From the NCBI GenBank assembly GCA_046957575.1, contig JBKUOG010000011.1:46059-110058 (forward strand): a stretch of DNA of 64,000 nt, written 5' to 3'. The stretch is from UMGS1370 sp046957575 (GTDB lineage Bacteria > Bacillota > Clostridia > Lachnospirales > Lachnospiraceae). The translations under genes were made by a program, and so were the position numbers. The stretch's first letter is position 1. Each line of letters begins with the position of its first letter. The notes beneath the pieces were generated by a model. It did no database searches. It saw only the letters and a program-made list of their open reading frames with translations, and had not been told where the DNA came from. Of the stretch, positions 14,446 to 22,592 are shown in pieces.

Positions 14446-16923
14446 ATGTCAGAATGTTGTCAGAAAGCATTAACGGCTCAGGAAAAATGGATTCAGCTTA
14501 ACCAATACCAGACGGAAGGCAGAGAGCGGACACTGAAAATTAACGAAATCGTGCGCAGCAAGCCGATAAAAATGGATATTAACCGCGCAAGACTGTTTAC
14601 TGAGTCTTTCCGCGCTACGGAAGGCGAAAACCTTCTGATCCGGTGGGCAAAGGCATTTTTGCACGTAACCGAAAACATTCCGGTTTACGTAGAACCGGAT
14701 TATGAATTAATTGTAGGAAAGATGACCGGAGACATTGGCCGTTTCGGTACGCTGTATCCGGAAAATGACGGACCAGCTCTGCTGCAGCTGAAAAATGCGG
14801 CAAACCGTCCAATCAGCCCGTATCTGGTAACAGAAGAAGACTACAAGATTATTGAAGAAGAGATTTATCCGTACTGGAAGGACAGCAGCTATGCCCAGGC
14901 TTACGTCCAGGCGCTGCCGGAAGAAACCAGAAAGCTGATTTTTGGAGAAGATAAAAACAATTTCAGCGTACAGCAGTTTATCATTGCCCAGTCCACTACC
15001 GTACGTTCCAGCTTAAACTACAACTATGACGTAGAATTCCTGCTGAAAAACGGCTTTGGCGGTTATCGTAAGATTGCAGAAGAACGATTAGAAGAGGCGA
15101 AGAAAACACCGGCTTCCTATGTAAAAGAAGGACCATTCTGGGAAGCAGCGCTGATTTGCTGCAAGGGCTGCAGCACTTTGATTCGCCGGTATGCCGATGA
15201 AGCCAGAAAGACAGCCGGACAGGCGGCAGATCCAGTAAGAAAACAGGAGCTGCTTCAGATTGCAGACAACTGTGAATGGCTTTGCGAACATCCGGCAAGA
15301 GATTTCCGCAGCGCCCTTCAGCTGCAGTGGTTCCAACAGATTTTAGTCCGTCTGGAACAAAACGTAGGAGGCGCTCTTGGAAACGGACGCATGGATCAGC
15401 ACCTTCTTCCGTATTACCGCAAAGATCTGGAAAATGGAACATTGACCCGCGCCCAGGCGAAAGAGCTGCTGGAGTGTTACTGGCTGAATTTGTCCCAGAT
15501 GATTCGTACCATTGTATCGGAGTCCAGTTCCCGCCTGTTTGAAGCCTATGCCCACTTTGAGACGGTAACCATCGGCGGACAGACGCCAGAGGGAAAAGAT
15601 GCTACCAACGAACTGTCCTATCTGATTCTGGAGTCCAAGAGCGGATTCCCTACCCATTATCCGGATCTGGCGGTGCGAGTACATTCCAGAACACCAGAGA
15701 AATTTTTATTTGCCTGTGCGGAAATCATTAAGGAAGGCCAGGGATTCCCGAAGCTGTTTAATGATGAAGAAATCGTTCCTCTCTATGTGCAGAAGGGAGC
15801 AACCATGCCGGAAGCGTTAAATTATGCAGTATCCGGCTGTACAGAAACAAGAGTCGTAAACAGAGAAACCTACATAAACGGATGTGCTTCGATTAATCTG
15901 GGAGCAGTTATGGAACTGACCATGAACAACGGCCGTTTAAAACGGTTTGGAACCCGTCAGATTGGCCCCAAGACCGGCGATCCCAGAACCTTTAAAACCT
16001 ATGACGAATTTTTCCAGGCTTATAAGACCCAGCATGAATTTATTATGCGAAACGTCTGCATCCAGCAGATGGTAGGAGATCTGGTAAAGCCAACCAAGCT
16101 GGCAGCTCCATTAACTTCCCTGTTTGTAGGGGCGTGCAGATATGCAGCCTGCGACATTAACGGCTATGTGCCAGGAAGCTTCCGCGAGATCTTTATGGAC
16201 AATGTTGGATATGCAACCCTGATTGACTCCATTATCGCAGTAAAGAAGCTGGTATATGACGATAAGAAAATTACTATGGACGAACTCTGCAGCGCCTTAG
16301 ACGCCAACTTTGAAGGATACGGGGTGATCCGCCAGCTTCTGTTAAATGCGCCGAAATATGGAAACAACGACGCTTATGCCGATGAAATCGGCCGGGAAGT
16401 GGACAAGGTAGAAGCAGATTTCCTGGCGGCAAACAGGGGACTTCATGGAGAAATTTTTGTCAACCGGATTGTGCCGGTTACCAATCACGTTCCTGCCGGA
16501 ATGGTAGTAGGAGCTACTCCGGATGGAAGAAAGGCAGGAGATTACCTGTCAGAAGGTGTCAGCGCGTCCCATGGAGCAGAAAAGAGCGGCCCGACTGCCA
16601 TTATGATTTCCAATAAAAATGTAAAGCAGAGCGGAAATAAAGAGCGTGCGGCAAGACTTTTAAATATTAAATTATCTCCAAGCGCAGTTGCAGGCGACGA
16701 GGGAACCCGCAGACTGGTCAGCTTTATCCGGACCTGGTGCGACTTAAAGCTGTGGCATATCCAGTTTAACGTTATTAATAAAGAAACCCTCATAGATGCG
16801 AAAGCGCATCCGGAGCATTATAAAGACTTAATTGTCCGCGTTGCAGGATACAGCGCTTACTTTAACGACTTATCCGAGAAATTAAAAGACGAAATTATTG
16901 AGCGGGCCGAGATGGCAGTGTAA
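14446..16923 (+). CDS. Glycyl radical enzyme of unknown substrate (C-S/C-O lyase-like)
   Basis: An 825 aa member of the pyruvate formate-lyase/glycyl radical superfamily. The radical glycine is Gly801 in RVAGYSAYF; the active-site loop is SGCTETR, giving thiyl Cys465 and general base Glu467. Cys-x-Glu places it with the diol dehydratase/CutC/isethionate-lyase type rather than true formate-lyases, which have Cys-Cys. Diol dehydratases and CutC have Val between Cys and Glu; this protein has Thr. Arg187 and Arg674 sit about where I remember isethionate sulfite-lyase placing its sulfonate-binding arginines, but the paired Gln and Phe are Asn191 and Val678 here. The start is ATG 14446 behind AAGGAGG, rather than ATG 14404. 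Its SDR partner follows by 20 bp; the activase is 3.3 kb downstream. The substrate is not established; an organic anion is the best guess. Confidence 0.88.
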   Translation: MSECCQKALTAQEKWIQLNQYQTEGRERTLKINEIVRSKPIKMDINRARLFTESFRATEGENLLIRWAKAFLHVTENIPVYVEPDYELIVGKMTGDIGRFGTLYPENDGPALLQLKNAANRPISPYLVTEEDYKIIEEEIYPYWKDSSYAQAYVQALPEETRKLIFGEDKNNFSVQQFIIAQSTTVRSSLNYNYDVEFLLKNGFGGYRKIAEERLEEAKKTPASYVKEGPFWEAALICCKGCSTLIRRYADEARKTAGQAADPVRKQELLQIADNCEWLCEHPARDFRSALQLQWFQQILVRLEQNVGGALGNGRMDQHLLPYYRKDLENGTLTRAQAKELLECYWLNLSQMIRTIVSESSSRLFEAYAHFETVTIGGQTPEGKDATNELSYLILESKSGFPTHYPDLAVRVHSRTPEKFLFACAEIIKEGQGFPKLFNDEEIVPLYVQKGATMPEALNYAVSGCTETRVVNRETYINGCASINLGAVMELTMNNGRLKRFGTRQIGPKTGDPRTFKTYDEFFQAYKTQHEFIMRNVCIQQMVGDLVKPTKLAAPLTSLFVGACRYAACDINGYVPGSFREIFMDNVGYATLIDSIIAVKKLVYDDKKITMDELCSALDANFEGYGVIRQLLLNAPKYGNNDAYADEIGREVDKVEADFLAANRGLHGEIFVNRIVPVTNHVPAGMVVGATPDGRKAGDYLSEGVSASHGAEKSGPTAIMISNKNVKQSGNKERAARLLNIKLSPSAVAGDEGTRRLVSFIRTWCDLKLWHIQFNVINKETLIDAKAHPEHYKDLIVRVAGYSAYFNDLSEKLKDEIIERAEMAV

Positions 16924-16943
16924 AGAGAAAAAAGGAGAAGACA

Positions 16944-17783
16944 ATGGGAAGATTTGATGGAAAAGTTGCCCTGGTAACCGGGGGCAACAACGGACTTGGA
17001 AAAGCCCTGGTAGCAGGACTGTTAAAAGAAGGGGCAAAAGTAGCATTCTGCGGAAGAAATGAAGAAAAGAACCAGGCGGCCCTGGAGGAATTCCGGAAAA
17101 TAAGCGGGGACGTAATGGCAGTCCGCTGTGATGTGGGAAACAGCGGGGATGTAAAGAACATGTACCTTGAGATTCTGGAGCAGTTTGGAACCCTGGATAT
17201 TCTGATTAACAATGCGGCAGTAACCGGCGGCAGAGGAATGCATAAGGGAAATGGAAAGACAGACAGGGAAAACTTCCTGAATCTGACAACTCTGCCGGGA
17301 GAAAAATACTCTCTGGAGATTACCAAAAATCTGACCGATGAAGAGTGGGAGACCAATATCCAGATTAATCTTAACGGAGTATTTTACTGCACCAGAGAAG
17401 CTCTTAAAATCATGGAAGAAAAGCATTACGGAAAGATTGTCAATATTGCATCCATTGCCGGAGTTTCCAATATGAGCGCCCATAGCCCTGCCTACGCAGC
17501 GGCAAAAGGCGGCGTGGTTGCATTTACCAGAAACCTGGCAGTAGAAGTGGCAGGGGCTGGCGTAAACGTAAACTGTGTGGCGCCGGGCGGAATTAAAACC
17601 CCTGGATTTGAACAGTTTACTAAAATGGCAGGACCGGATGTAACTGGACGGATGATGCAGTCCTGCCCGTTAAACCGCCTGGGAACACCAGAAGAGCACA
17701 GCGCCATGGTACTCTTTCTGGCAAGCGACGAGGCTTCCTATGTAACCGGACAGGTCATTACTACCAACGGCGGTATGTTCTAA
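16944..17783 (+). CDS. SDR-family oxidoreductase paired with the GRE
   Basis: A 279 aa classical short-chain dehydrogenase. It has the nucleotide motif TGGNNGLG at residues 14-21, NNAA near residue 90, a catalytic Ser in NIASIAG and Tyr184/Lys188 in YAAAK. An insertion of roughly 35-40 residues after NNAAVTGG resembles that of SDR sugar-acid dehydrogenases such as the mannonate oxidoreductase type; it probably shapes the substrate pocket. It is 20 bp after the GRE with AAAGGAGAAG as ribosome site, so they are co-expressed. Likely roles are oxidising an alcohol to feed the GRE or reducing a carbonyl the GRE releases. It ends in a 4 bp overlap with the convergent LysR gene. Confidence 0.85.
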   Translation: MGRFDGKVALVTGGNNGLGKALVAGLLKEGAKVAFCGRNEEKNQAALEEFRKISGDVMAVRCDVGNSGDVKNMYLEILEQFGTLDILINNAAVTGGRGMHKGNGKTDRENFLNLTTLPGEKYSLEITKNLTDEEWETNIQINLNGVFYCTREALKIMEEKHYGKIVNIASIAGVSNMSAHSPAYAAAKGGVVAFTRNLAVEVAGAGVNVNCVAPGGIKTPGFEQFTKMAGPDVTGRMMQSCPLNRLGTPEEHSAMVLFLASDEASYVTGQVITTNGGMF

Positions 17784-18709
17784 AGAAACAACGGGCCGGT
17801 GCGGATGGCTTTTAAGCTGTCAATCAGTTCCTGAATAAAGGCCAGATGGGGATGGTCTTCCCGAAACAGGCAGAAGTACTGATTTCTGGAATTCTTGATG
17901 GGAATGACGCTGAGATTGGGATTTTTAATGTAATCCATCTGGAGAAGCAGGTTGTTGGTAAGAAGAGCCACTTCCTGCTTCTCCAGAGTCTGAGTAATCA
18001 GCCGGGTATTGTTGCTGCGAAACAGGACATTAACCGGATGGGGAGTGTCCAACAGGGCGTCATAAAGCAGATCCAGATCAAACCCATTGTAGTGGATAAT
18101 CAGCTGCTGTTCCAGCATTTCAGAGCGGGTAGTAATTTTTTTGTGGGCAAGAGGATGGTTTTTTCCTACAACCAGATAGGAATTGCCGGTAAATAAAGGC
18201 TCCATGAAAAGACCGCTTTTCTGGATGCTGGAATCCAAAAGCCCGGAAATATTAATGCCCAGAATCAGGTCTGCGTCCTCTGGGATAATCAGATCCGGAA
18301 GCTTGCTCATACTGAGCATCGAAGTATGGACTTTCATGGCTGGAAACCGGTGACTGCATTCTTCTAACAGAAGAGGCAGGAGGGAATCTGCAATAACCGG
18401 AATAGTATAAAGCTGAAAGGTTCCGGACAAGGCTTCCTGGTCAGGAGAGGATTTGAGCTGACGGGCCTTTTGCTTTAAAGAATAAAGGTCAGCCATAACA
18501 GTCTGCATATAGGGAATCAGGGCTTCTCCTTCCGGTGTCAGCCGGACGCCGTCTACGGTGCGGGAAAGAAGAGGGATGCCCAGTTCGTCCTCCAGCCCTT
18601 TGATGGAACGGCTTAAAGCAGGCTGGCTGATATATAAATTTTGTGCAGCAATGCTGATGGAATTGGAATTTGCAATTTCGATAAGAGATTCAAATTGTTC
18701 AAGACGCAT
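17780..18709 (-). CDS. LysR-family transcriptional regulator of the GRE locus
   Basis: A 309 aa LysR regulator with the N-terminal winged helix-turn-helix (IAAQNLYISQPALSRSIKGLEDELGIPLLSR broken across residues 16-50) and a C-terminal periplasmic-binding-like effector domain. The ATG at 18709 has AAGGAG 8-9 bp upstream; a longer in-frame TTG start at 18772 lies inside a hairpin and lacks a ribosome site. It is read opposite to all other genes of the locus and divides it: GRE-SDR on one side, transporter-activase on the other. It therefore probably controls both operons in response to the substrate or an intermediate. A TTGAAA/TATAAA pair with a short 15 bp spacer may be its promoter. Confidence 0.9.
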   Translation of the reverse strand: MRLEQFESLIEIANSNSISIAAQNLYISQPALSRSIKGLEDELGIPLLSRTVDGVRLTPEGEALIPYMQTVMADLYSLKQKARQLKSSPDQEALSGTFQLYTIPVIADSLLPLLLEECSHRFPAMKVHTSMLSMSKLPDLIIPEDADLILGINISGLLDSSIQKSGLFMEPLFTGNSYLVVGKNHPLAHKKITTRSEMLEQQLIIHYNGFDLDLLYDALLDTPHPVNVLFRSNNTRLITQTLEKQEVALLTNNLLLQMDYIKNPNLSVIPIKNSRNQYFCLFREDHPHLAFIQELIDSLKAIRTGPLFL

Positions 18710-18758
18710 AGGGGCTGCTCCTTTTTTTATCATAATATTGTCTATTTTATAACGAAAT

Positions 18759-18777
18759 CCTGGTTTTTTCAACCAGG
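18759..18777 (+). promoter_or_regulatory. Seven-bp hairpin between the LysR and transporter genes
   Basis: CCTGGTT (18759-18765) and AACCAGG (18771-18777) are perfect complements around TTTTC. In the + direction it lies 35 bp ahead of the transporter start; in the - direction it overlaps the probable LysR promoter. It may be an operator or a leader hairpin; the sequence does not decide. Confidence 0.4.
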
Positions 18778-18812
18778 AAACGAGAAATTTCTAGTTGGGG
18801 AGGTAGTTTGGG

Positions 18813-20204
18813 ATGAATGTTAAGGCAACCTTAAAATCGGAACAGGGCAGACAGATATTGAAATGGGCGGCAGTCCTGATCCTTACGGCGATAACACTGC
18901 TGATACCGGTCAGCGAGGTGTACACGCTTCCATTAAAAGAATTTCTGGCAATTACGGTATTTTGCATTATGCTGATTGCATTTGATCTGATGCCGACTAT
19001 GATTCCTTGTATTCTTCTCCCGGTGGGATACGTCCTGTTTGAAGTAGCTCCGGCAGAAGTGGTATTTCATGGCTGGTCCCAGCCGACGCCATGGATGTTT
19101 CTGGCAGTCTTTATTATTGCCAATGCCCTGACCCGTACCGGATTGTTAGAACGGATCGCCTATGCGTCCATTGTCCGGCTTGGCGGCGGATTTAAGCGTC
19201 TGGCAATCCTGATTCTGGGACTGGGTCTGATATTGTCTCTGGCCCTTCCGGGAGGAAACGCTCATGTGCCTCTGTTTTTCTTCGTCCTTGGCGTCTGTCA
19301 GGCAATGGGATGGAAAAAGTCCAAAGAGACGGCCCTTTTGCTGGTATACACCTATCTGGGAACCTATACAACCATTAAATTTTTCCTGAATCCCTATTTA
19401 TATTTAATTGCCGGAACCCAGAGCAGTGTTTCTATGGGAAATATGAGCTTCTTTATTTATCTGAGGGATAATGCAGTATTTTTAATCTGGCTGGTAATTG
19501 CAGCAGTCGTGGCATACCGGCTGTTAAAACCGGAAGGAAAGATGCAGTCCCGGGAATATTTTAAAGAAAAATATCGTTCTCTTGGGCCGATGACAGGCGA
19601 TCAGAAGAGGGCGGTAGCAGTAACTGTTTTGTTGATTGCATTGATTATGACTACAAACCTGCATCACATCCAGATGGCCTGGTGCTTTGTTCTGGTATGC
19701 TGTATCATGTATTTCCCTGGAATCGGATTTGCAACCCAGGAAGATATCCGGAAAGCCAATTACAGTATGGTATTTTTTGTGGCCGCCTGTATGAGCGTAG
19801 GAAGCGCAGGCGTAGCGGTAGGAATGAGCGACATGATCAGCGCGATGCTGACCCCGTTTCTTGCACAGATGGGTGTCAGTGGATTTTTCCTGATTATCCT
19901 GCTGATGGGATTTTTCGGCCTGTTTATTATGCCGCCTCTGGCAGTATTGGCAGTCTTTACAGCTCCCCTTACCCAGATTGCAGTAGAACTTGGCATCAAT
20001 CCGCTTCCGGTGTGGTACACCATCAGCATTTCTACGAATTTGATTGTATTTCCATATGAATACATTGCCTACAAATTCGGCTATTCCTACAACTTAATTG
20101 AGATGAAGGATTTCGTCAAAGTGTATCTGACAAAATCGCTGCTGCTAATTGCCTTTACCATGCTGGTGGCTCTGCCTTACTGGAGACTGATTGGCATCTT
20201 ATAA
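18813..20204 (+). CDS. SLC13/DASS-type anion transporter
   Basis: A 463 aa polytopic membrane protein with about 12 hydrophobic segments. The duplicated architecture and the LILSLALPGGNAHVP and GFFGLFIMPPLAVLAV regions are those of SLC13 (divalent anion:sodium symporter) permeases, which carry di- and tricarboxylates, sulfate or related oxyanions. The ribosome site GGGGAGG precedes ATG 18813. It lies 15 bp upstream of the activase, so uptake and radical activation are co-expressed. The transporter class argues that the GRE substrate is anionic. Exact specificity cannot be read from the sequence. Confidence 0.85.
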   Translation: MNVKATLKSEQGRQILKWAAVLILTAITLLIPVSEVYTLPLKEFLAITVFCIMLIAFDLMPTMIPCILLPVGYVLFEVAPAEVVFHGWSQPTPWMFLAVFIIANALTRTGLLERIAYASIVRLGGGFKRLAILILGLGLILSLALPGGNAHVPLFFFVLGVCQAMGWKKSKETALLLVYTYLGTYTTIKFFLNPYLYLIAGTQSSVSMGNMSFFIYLRDNAVFLIWLVIAAVVAYRLLKPEGKMQSREYFKEKYRSLGPMTGDQKRAVAVTVLLIALIMTTNLHHIQMAWCFVLVCCIMYFPGIGFATQEDIRKANYSMVFFVAACMSVGSAGVAVGMSDMISAMLTPFLAQMGVSGFFLIILLMGFFGLFIMPPLAVLAVFTAPLTQIAVELGINPLPVWYTISISTNLIVFPYEYIAYKFGYSYNLIEMKDFVKVYLTKSLLLIAFTMLVALPYWRLIGIL

Positions 20205-20219
20205 GACTGGAGGGACAAA

Positions 20220-21128
20220 ATGGAAGGAATGGTTTTTAACATTCAAAAATTCAGTGTTCATGACGGGCCGGGAATCCGGAGTATTGTATTTTTAAAGGGC
20301 TGTCCCCTGGCCTGCCGCTGGTGTTCCAATCCGGAAGGAATCCATAAAAATCCCCAGTTCTTTTTCAGGGAAGACCGGTGCATTGGAGAAAATGAGTGCG
20401 GTCTGTGTAAAAAAGGATGCAAAAAACAGGCAATTCAGATGGAAGATGGCCGTCCGGTTTTTTTAAGAGAGCTTTGCGGAGACTGTACGGACTGCGCAGA
20501 GGTCTGCCCTTCTAAGGCCATTGAGCGGACAGGAAGATGGATGACCCCGGAAGAAGTGCTGGAGGAAGTCTTGAAAGACGACGGATTCTACAGCAGAAGT
20601 GGGGGCGGCCTGACGTTAAGCGGCGGGGAACCTCTTTTGCAGGCAGAATTTGCCGCAGAACTGTTAGATCAGGCCAGAAAAAGCGGCCTGACCAGCGCCA
20701 TAGAGACGACAGGATGCGTTTCCTGGAAACAGGCAGAACCGGTGTTTCGCCGTCTGGACGTGATCCACTACGATTTAAAGTCTATGGACACAGAAAAACA
20801 CAGGCAGTTTACGGGAGTGGGAAATGAACTTCCAAAAGAGAATTTCCAAATACTCTGCAAAACATTTCCGGAAAAACCCATTATAGTCCGGACACCGGTA
20901 ATTCCTGGATTTAACGACACGCCGGAGGAGATTCAGAAGATTATTGATTTTATTGCTGAAAACAGAGGAGAGGCAAAGGTTATATATGAACTTCTTCCGT
21001 ACCACGCATTTGGCGTGATGAAGTATCAGTATTTAGGCAGAACATATTTAATGGACGAAAAAAATATGGATAAAAAAATCATGGATTCCTTAAAGAATCA
21101 TTTGATACAAAAAATACCTGTTTTATAA
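20220..21128 (+). CDS. Glycyl radical enzyme-activating enzyme
   Basis: A 302 aa radical SAM protein that would abstract hydrogen from Gly801 of the GRE. The SAM cluster motif CPLACRWC gives Cys28, Cys32 and Cys35. An inserted ferredoxin-like domain (about residues 55-105) carries two further cysteine sets, CGLCKKGC and CGDCTDCAEVCP, as in activases of Cys-x-Glu GREs and unlike the shorter PflA. The opening FSVHDGPGIRSIVFLKGC is a family signature. The ribosome site GGAGG precedes ATG 20220. It is the last gene of the locus; a 225 bp gap follows. Confidence 0.93.
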   Translation: MEGMVFNIQKFSVHDGPGIRSIVFLKGCPLACRWCSNPEGIHKNPQFFFREDRCIGENECGLCKKGCKKQAIQMEDGRPVFLRELCGDCTDCAEVCPSKAIERTGRWMTPEEVLEEVLKDDGFYSRSGGGLTLSGGEPLLQAEFAAELLDQARKSGLTSAIETTGCVSWKQAEPVFRRLDVIHYDLKSMDTEKHRQFTGVGNELPKENFQILCKTFPEKPIIVRTPVIPGFNDTPEEIQKIIDFIAENRGEAKVIYELLPYHAFGVMKYQYLGRTYLMDEKNMDKKIMDSLKNHLIQKIPVL

Positions 21129-21353
21129 GCAGTAAAATCACCGGAATATTTAGTGCAGAATATACATATAATTTAAAATGTGACGAGAAAAAGTTATAAA
21201 AATTTTACAAAAAGTTAATTTTTAGCTATTGATATATCGTCCGGAAAGGAGTATGCTTAAAACGTAAACAGAAGACGTCTTTGGGAAGGCGGCGGAACAT
21301 CTGCAGGGTTTTGCCGTAAGCTATTCAACAGCAGTTGAAGAAAGGAGACAAGA
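21129..21353 (+). other. Gap between the GRE locus and preT
   Basis: There is no gene in this 225 bp stretch. The first half is AT-rich and may hold the preT promoter (TTTACA near 21204 with a weak -10), which I could not fix with confidence. A small hairpin, TTCAAC-AGCA-GTTGAA (21324-21339), stops 1 base short of the preT ribosome site AAAGGAG, a position where it could modulate initiation. No recognised riboswitch pattern is seen. Confidence 0.5.
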
Positions 21354-22592
21354 ATGACCAGAACATATTCAGACGAGGTAGGACCGTTTTACACCATGGA
21401 TACGGTCATGGAGGAGGCACAGAGATGTTTGCTCTGCTTGGATGCACCATGTTCTGCGGCATGTCCTGCGGGAACCGATCCTGCAAAATTTATTCGGAGC
21501 GTGCGTTTTCGCAATTTAAAGGGAGCAGCCGAGACGATTCGGGAAAATAATGCGATTGGCGGCATCTGCGCAAGGGTTTGTCCGACCGAGCGTTACTGTC
21601 AGCAGGCCTGCTCCAGATGCGGAATTGACCGCCCGATTGATATTGGCGGAATCCAGCGGTTTGTAACAGATTTTGAACATACAGTCGGAATGGAAATCCT
21701 GAAAAAGGGCGAAAAGAACGGAAAGAAGATTGCCATAATCGGAAGCGGCCCGTCTGGACTTCAGGCAGCAGCGTCCTTGCTGGAACTTGGATACGAAGTC
21801 GATATTTTTGAAAAAGCAGAGAAAGCTGGCGGCTATCTGCGATATGGAATTCCGGAATACCGGCTGCCAAATGCAGTTGTGGATCGGGAAATAGAGCGGA
21901 TTGAAAAACTGGGCGCAAAGTTTTACTGCAAGGTCTGCATAGGAAGGGATCGTACCATAGAGGAATTAAAAGATACATATGATGCAGTTTTAGCAGCAGT
22001 TGGGTTTAGTGCTGGAAAAATGCTTCCTATGTTTGAAGGAAACGAATATGCTGAGACTGCAGTTGAATTTTTAGCAAGAGTAAAAGAAAACGGAGGAAAC
22101 GAAGAGACGCCGGATCATGCTCTGGTAATTGGCGGAGGAGATGTAGCCATGGATGCGGCCACCACCTTAAAGCGCCTTGGCACAAAGCGGGTAACCGACG
22201 TAGCGTACGAAGAATTGTGTGAGTTTCTGGCTTCTGAAAAAGAACTGGAAGGAGCGAGAAAAGCAGGGGTTACTATTATTGACGGCTATGTTCCGGAACA
22301 TGCAGACAAACAGACGGTAACCTTTAAGCACCGCCATATGGATGCAGAGCTTACGCTTACTGCGGATAAGATTATTCTGGCAGTTGGCCAGAAGCCGGAT
22401 CTTGCCGGTCTTGGCCTGGAACGAAAGGAAAAAGAAGGAGAGGCAGAAGGATATGAGACTGCAGATCCCAAAGTATTTGTAACAGGAGATCTGGCTCTGG
22501 GAGATAAGACGGTTGTCTGGGCTGTGAGAAAAGGAAAAGAAGCTGCGCAGATCATTGACAAGAGCCTGCAGGAAAGGGGGAGCCGTTTATGA
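21354..22592 (+). CDS. preT: NAD-dependent dihydropyrimidine dehydrogenase, subunit PreT
   Basis: The electron-input subunit of the bacterial enzyme that interconverts uracil/thymine with dihydro-forms using NADH. The 412 aa protein has an N-terminal iron-sulfur region (CLLCLDAPCSAACPAG, then CARVCPTERYCQQAC), a FAD-binding GSGPSGLQAA motif after about residue 125 and a second dinucleotide motif GGGDVAMDAA. This is the glutamate-synthase-small-subunit architecture. It overlaps preA by 4 bp (ATGA at 22589), typical of the PreTA heteromer. The neighbouring GRE locus is separated by 225 bp, so co-function is not implied by operon structure. Confidence 0.9.
   Translation: MTRTYSDEVGPFYTMDTVMEEAQRCLLCLDAPCSAACPAGTDPAKFIRSVRFRNLKGAAETIRENNAIGGICARVCPTERYCQQACSRCGIDRPIDIGGIQRFVTDFEHTVGMEILKKGEKNGKKIAIIGSGPSGLQAAASLLELGYEVDIFEKAEKAGGYLRYGIPEYRLPNAVVDREIERIEKLGAKFYCKVCIGRDRTIEELKDTYDAVLAAVGFSAGKMLPMFEGNEYAETAVEFLARVKENGGNEETPDHALVIGGGDVAMDAATTLKRLGTKRVTDVAYEELCEFLASEKELEGARKAGVTIIDGYVPEHADKQTVTFKHRHMDAELTLTADKIILAVGQKPDLAGLGLERKEKEGEAEGYETADPKVFVTGDLALGDKTVVWAVRKGKEAAQIIDKSLQERGSRL

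Noticed and set aside
18710..18772. TTG start giving a longer LysR protein
   Set aside because: It overlaps a hairpin and probable promoter and has no ribosome site; LysR proteins begin at the helix-turn-helix as in the shorter form.
21129..21353. Riboswitch in front of preT
   Set aside because: I could not match any known aptamer core; only a small hairpin near the ribosome site is evident.
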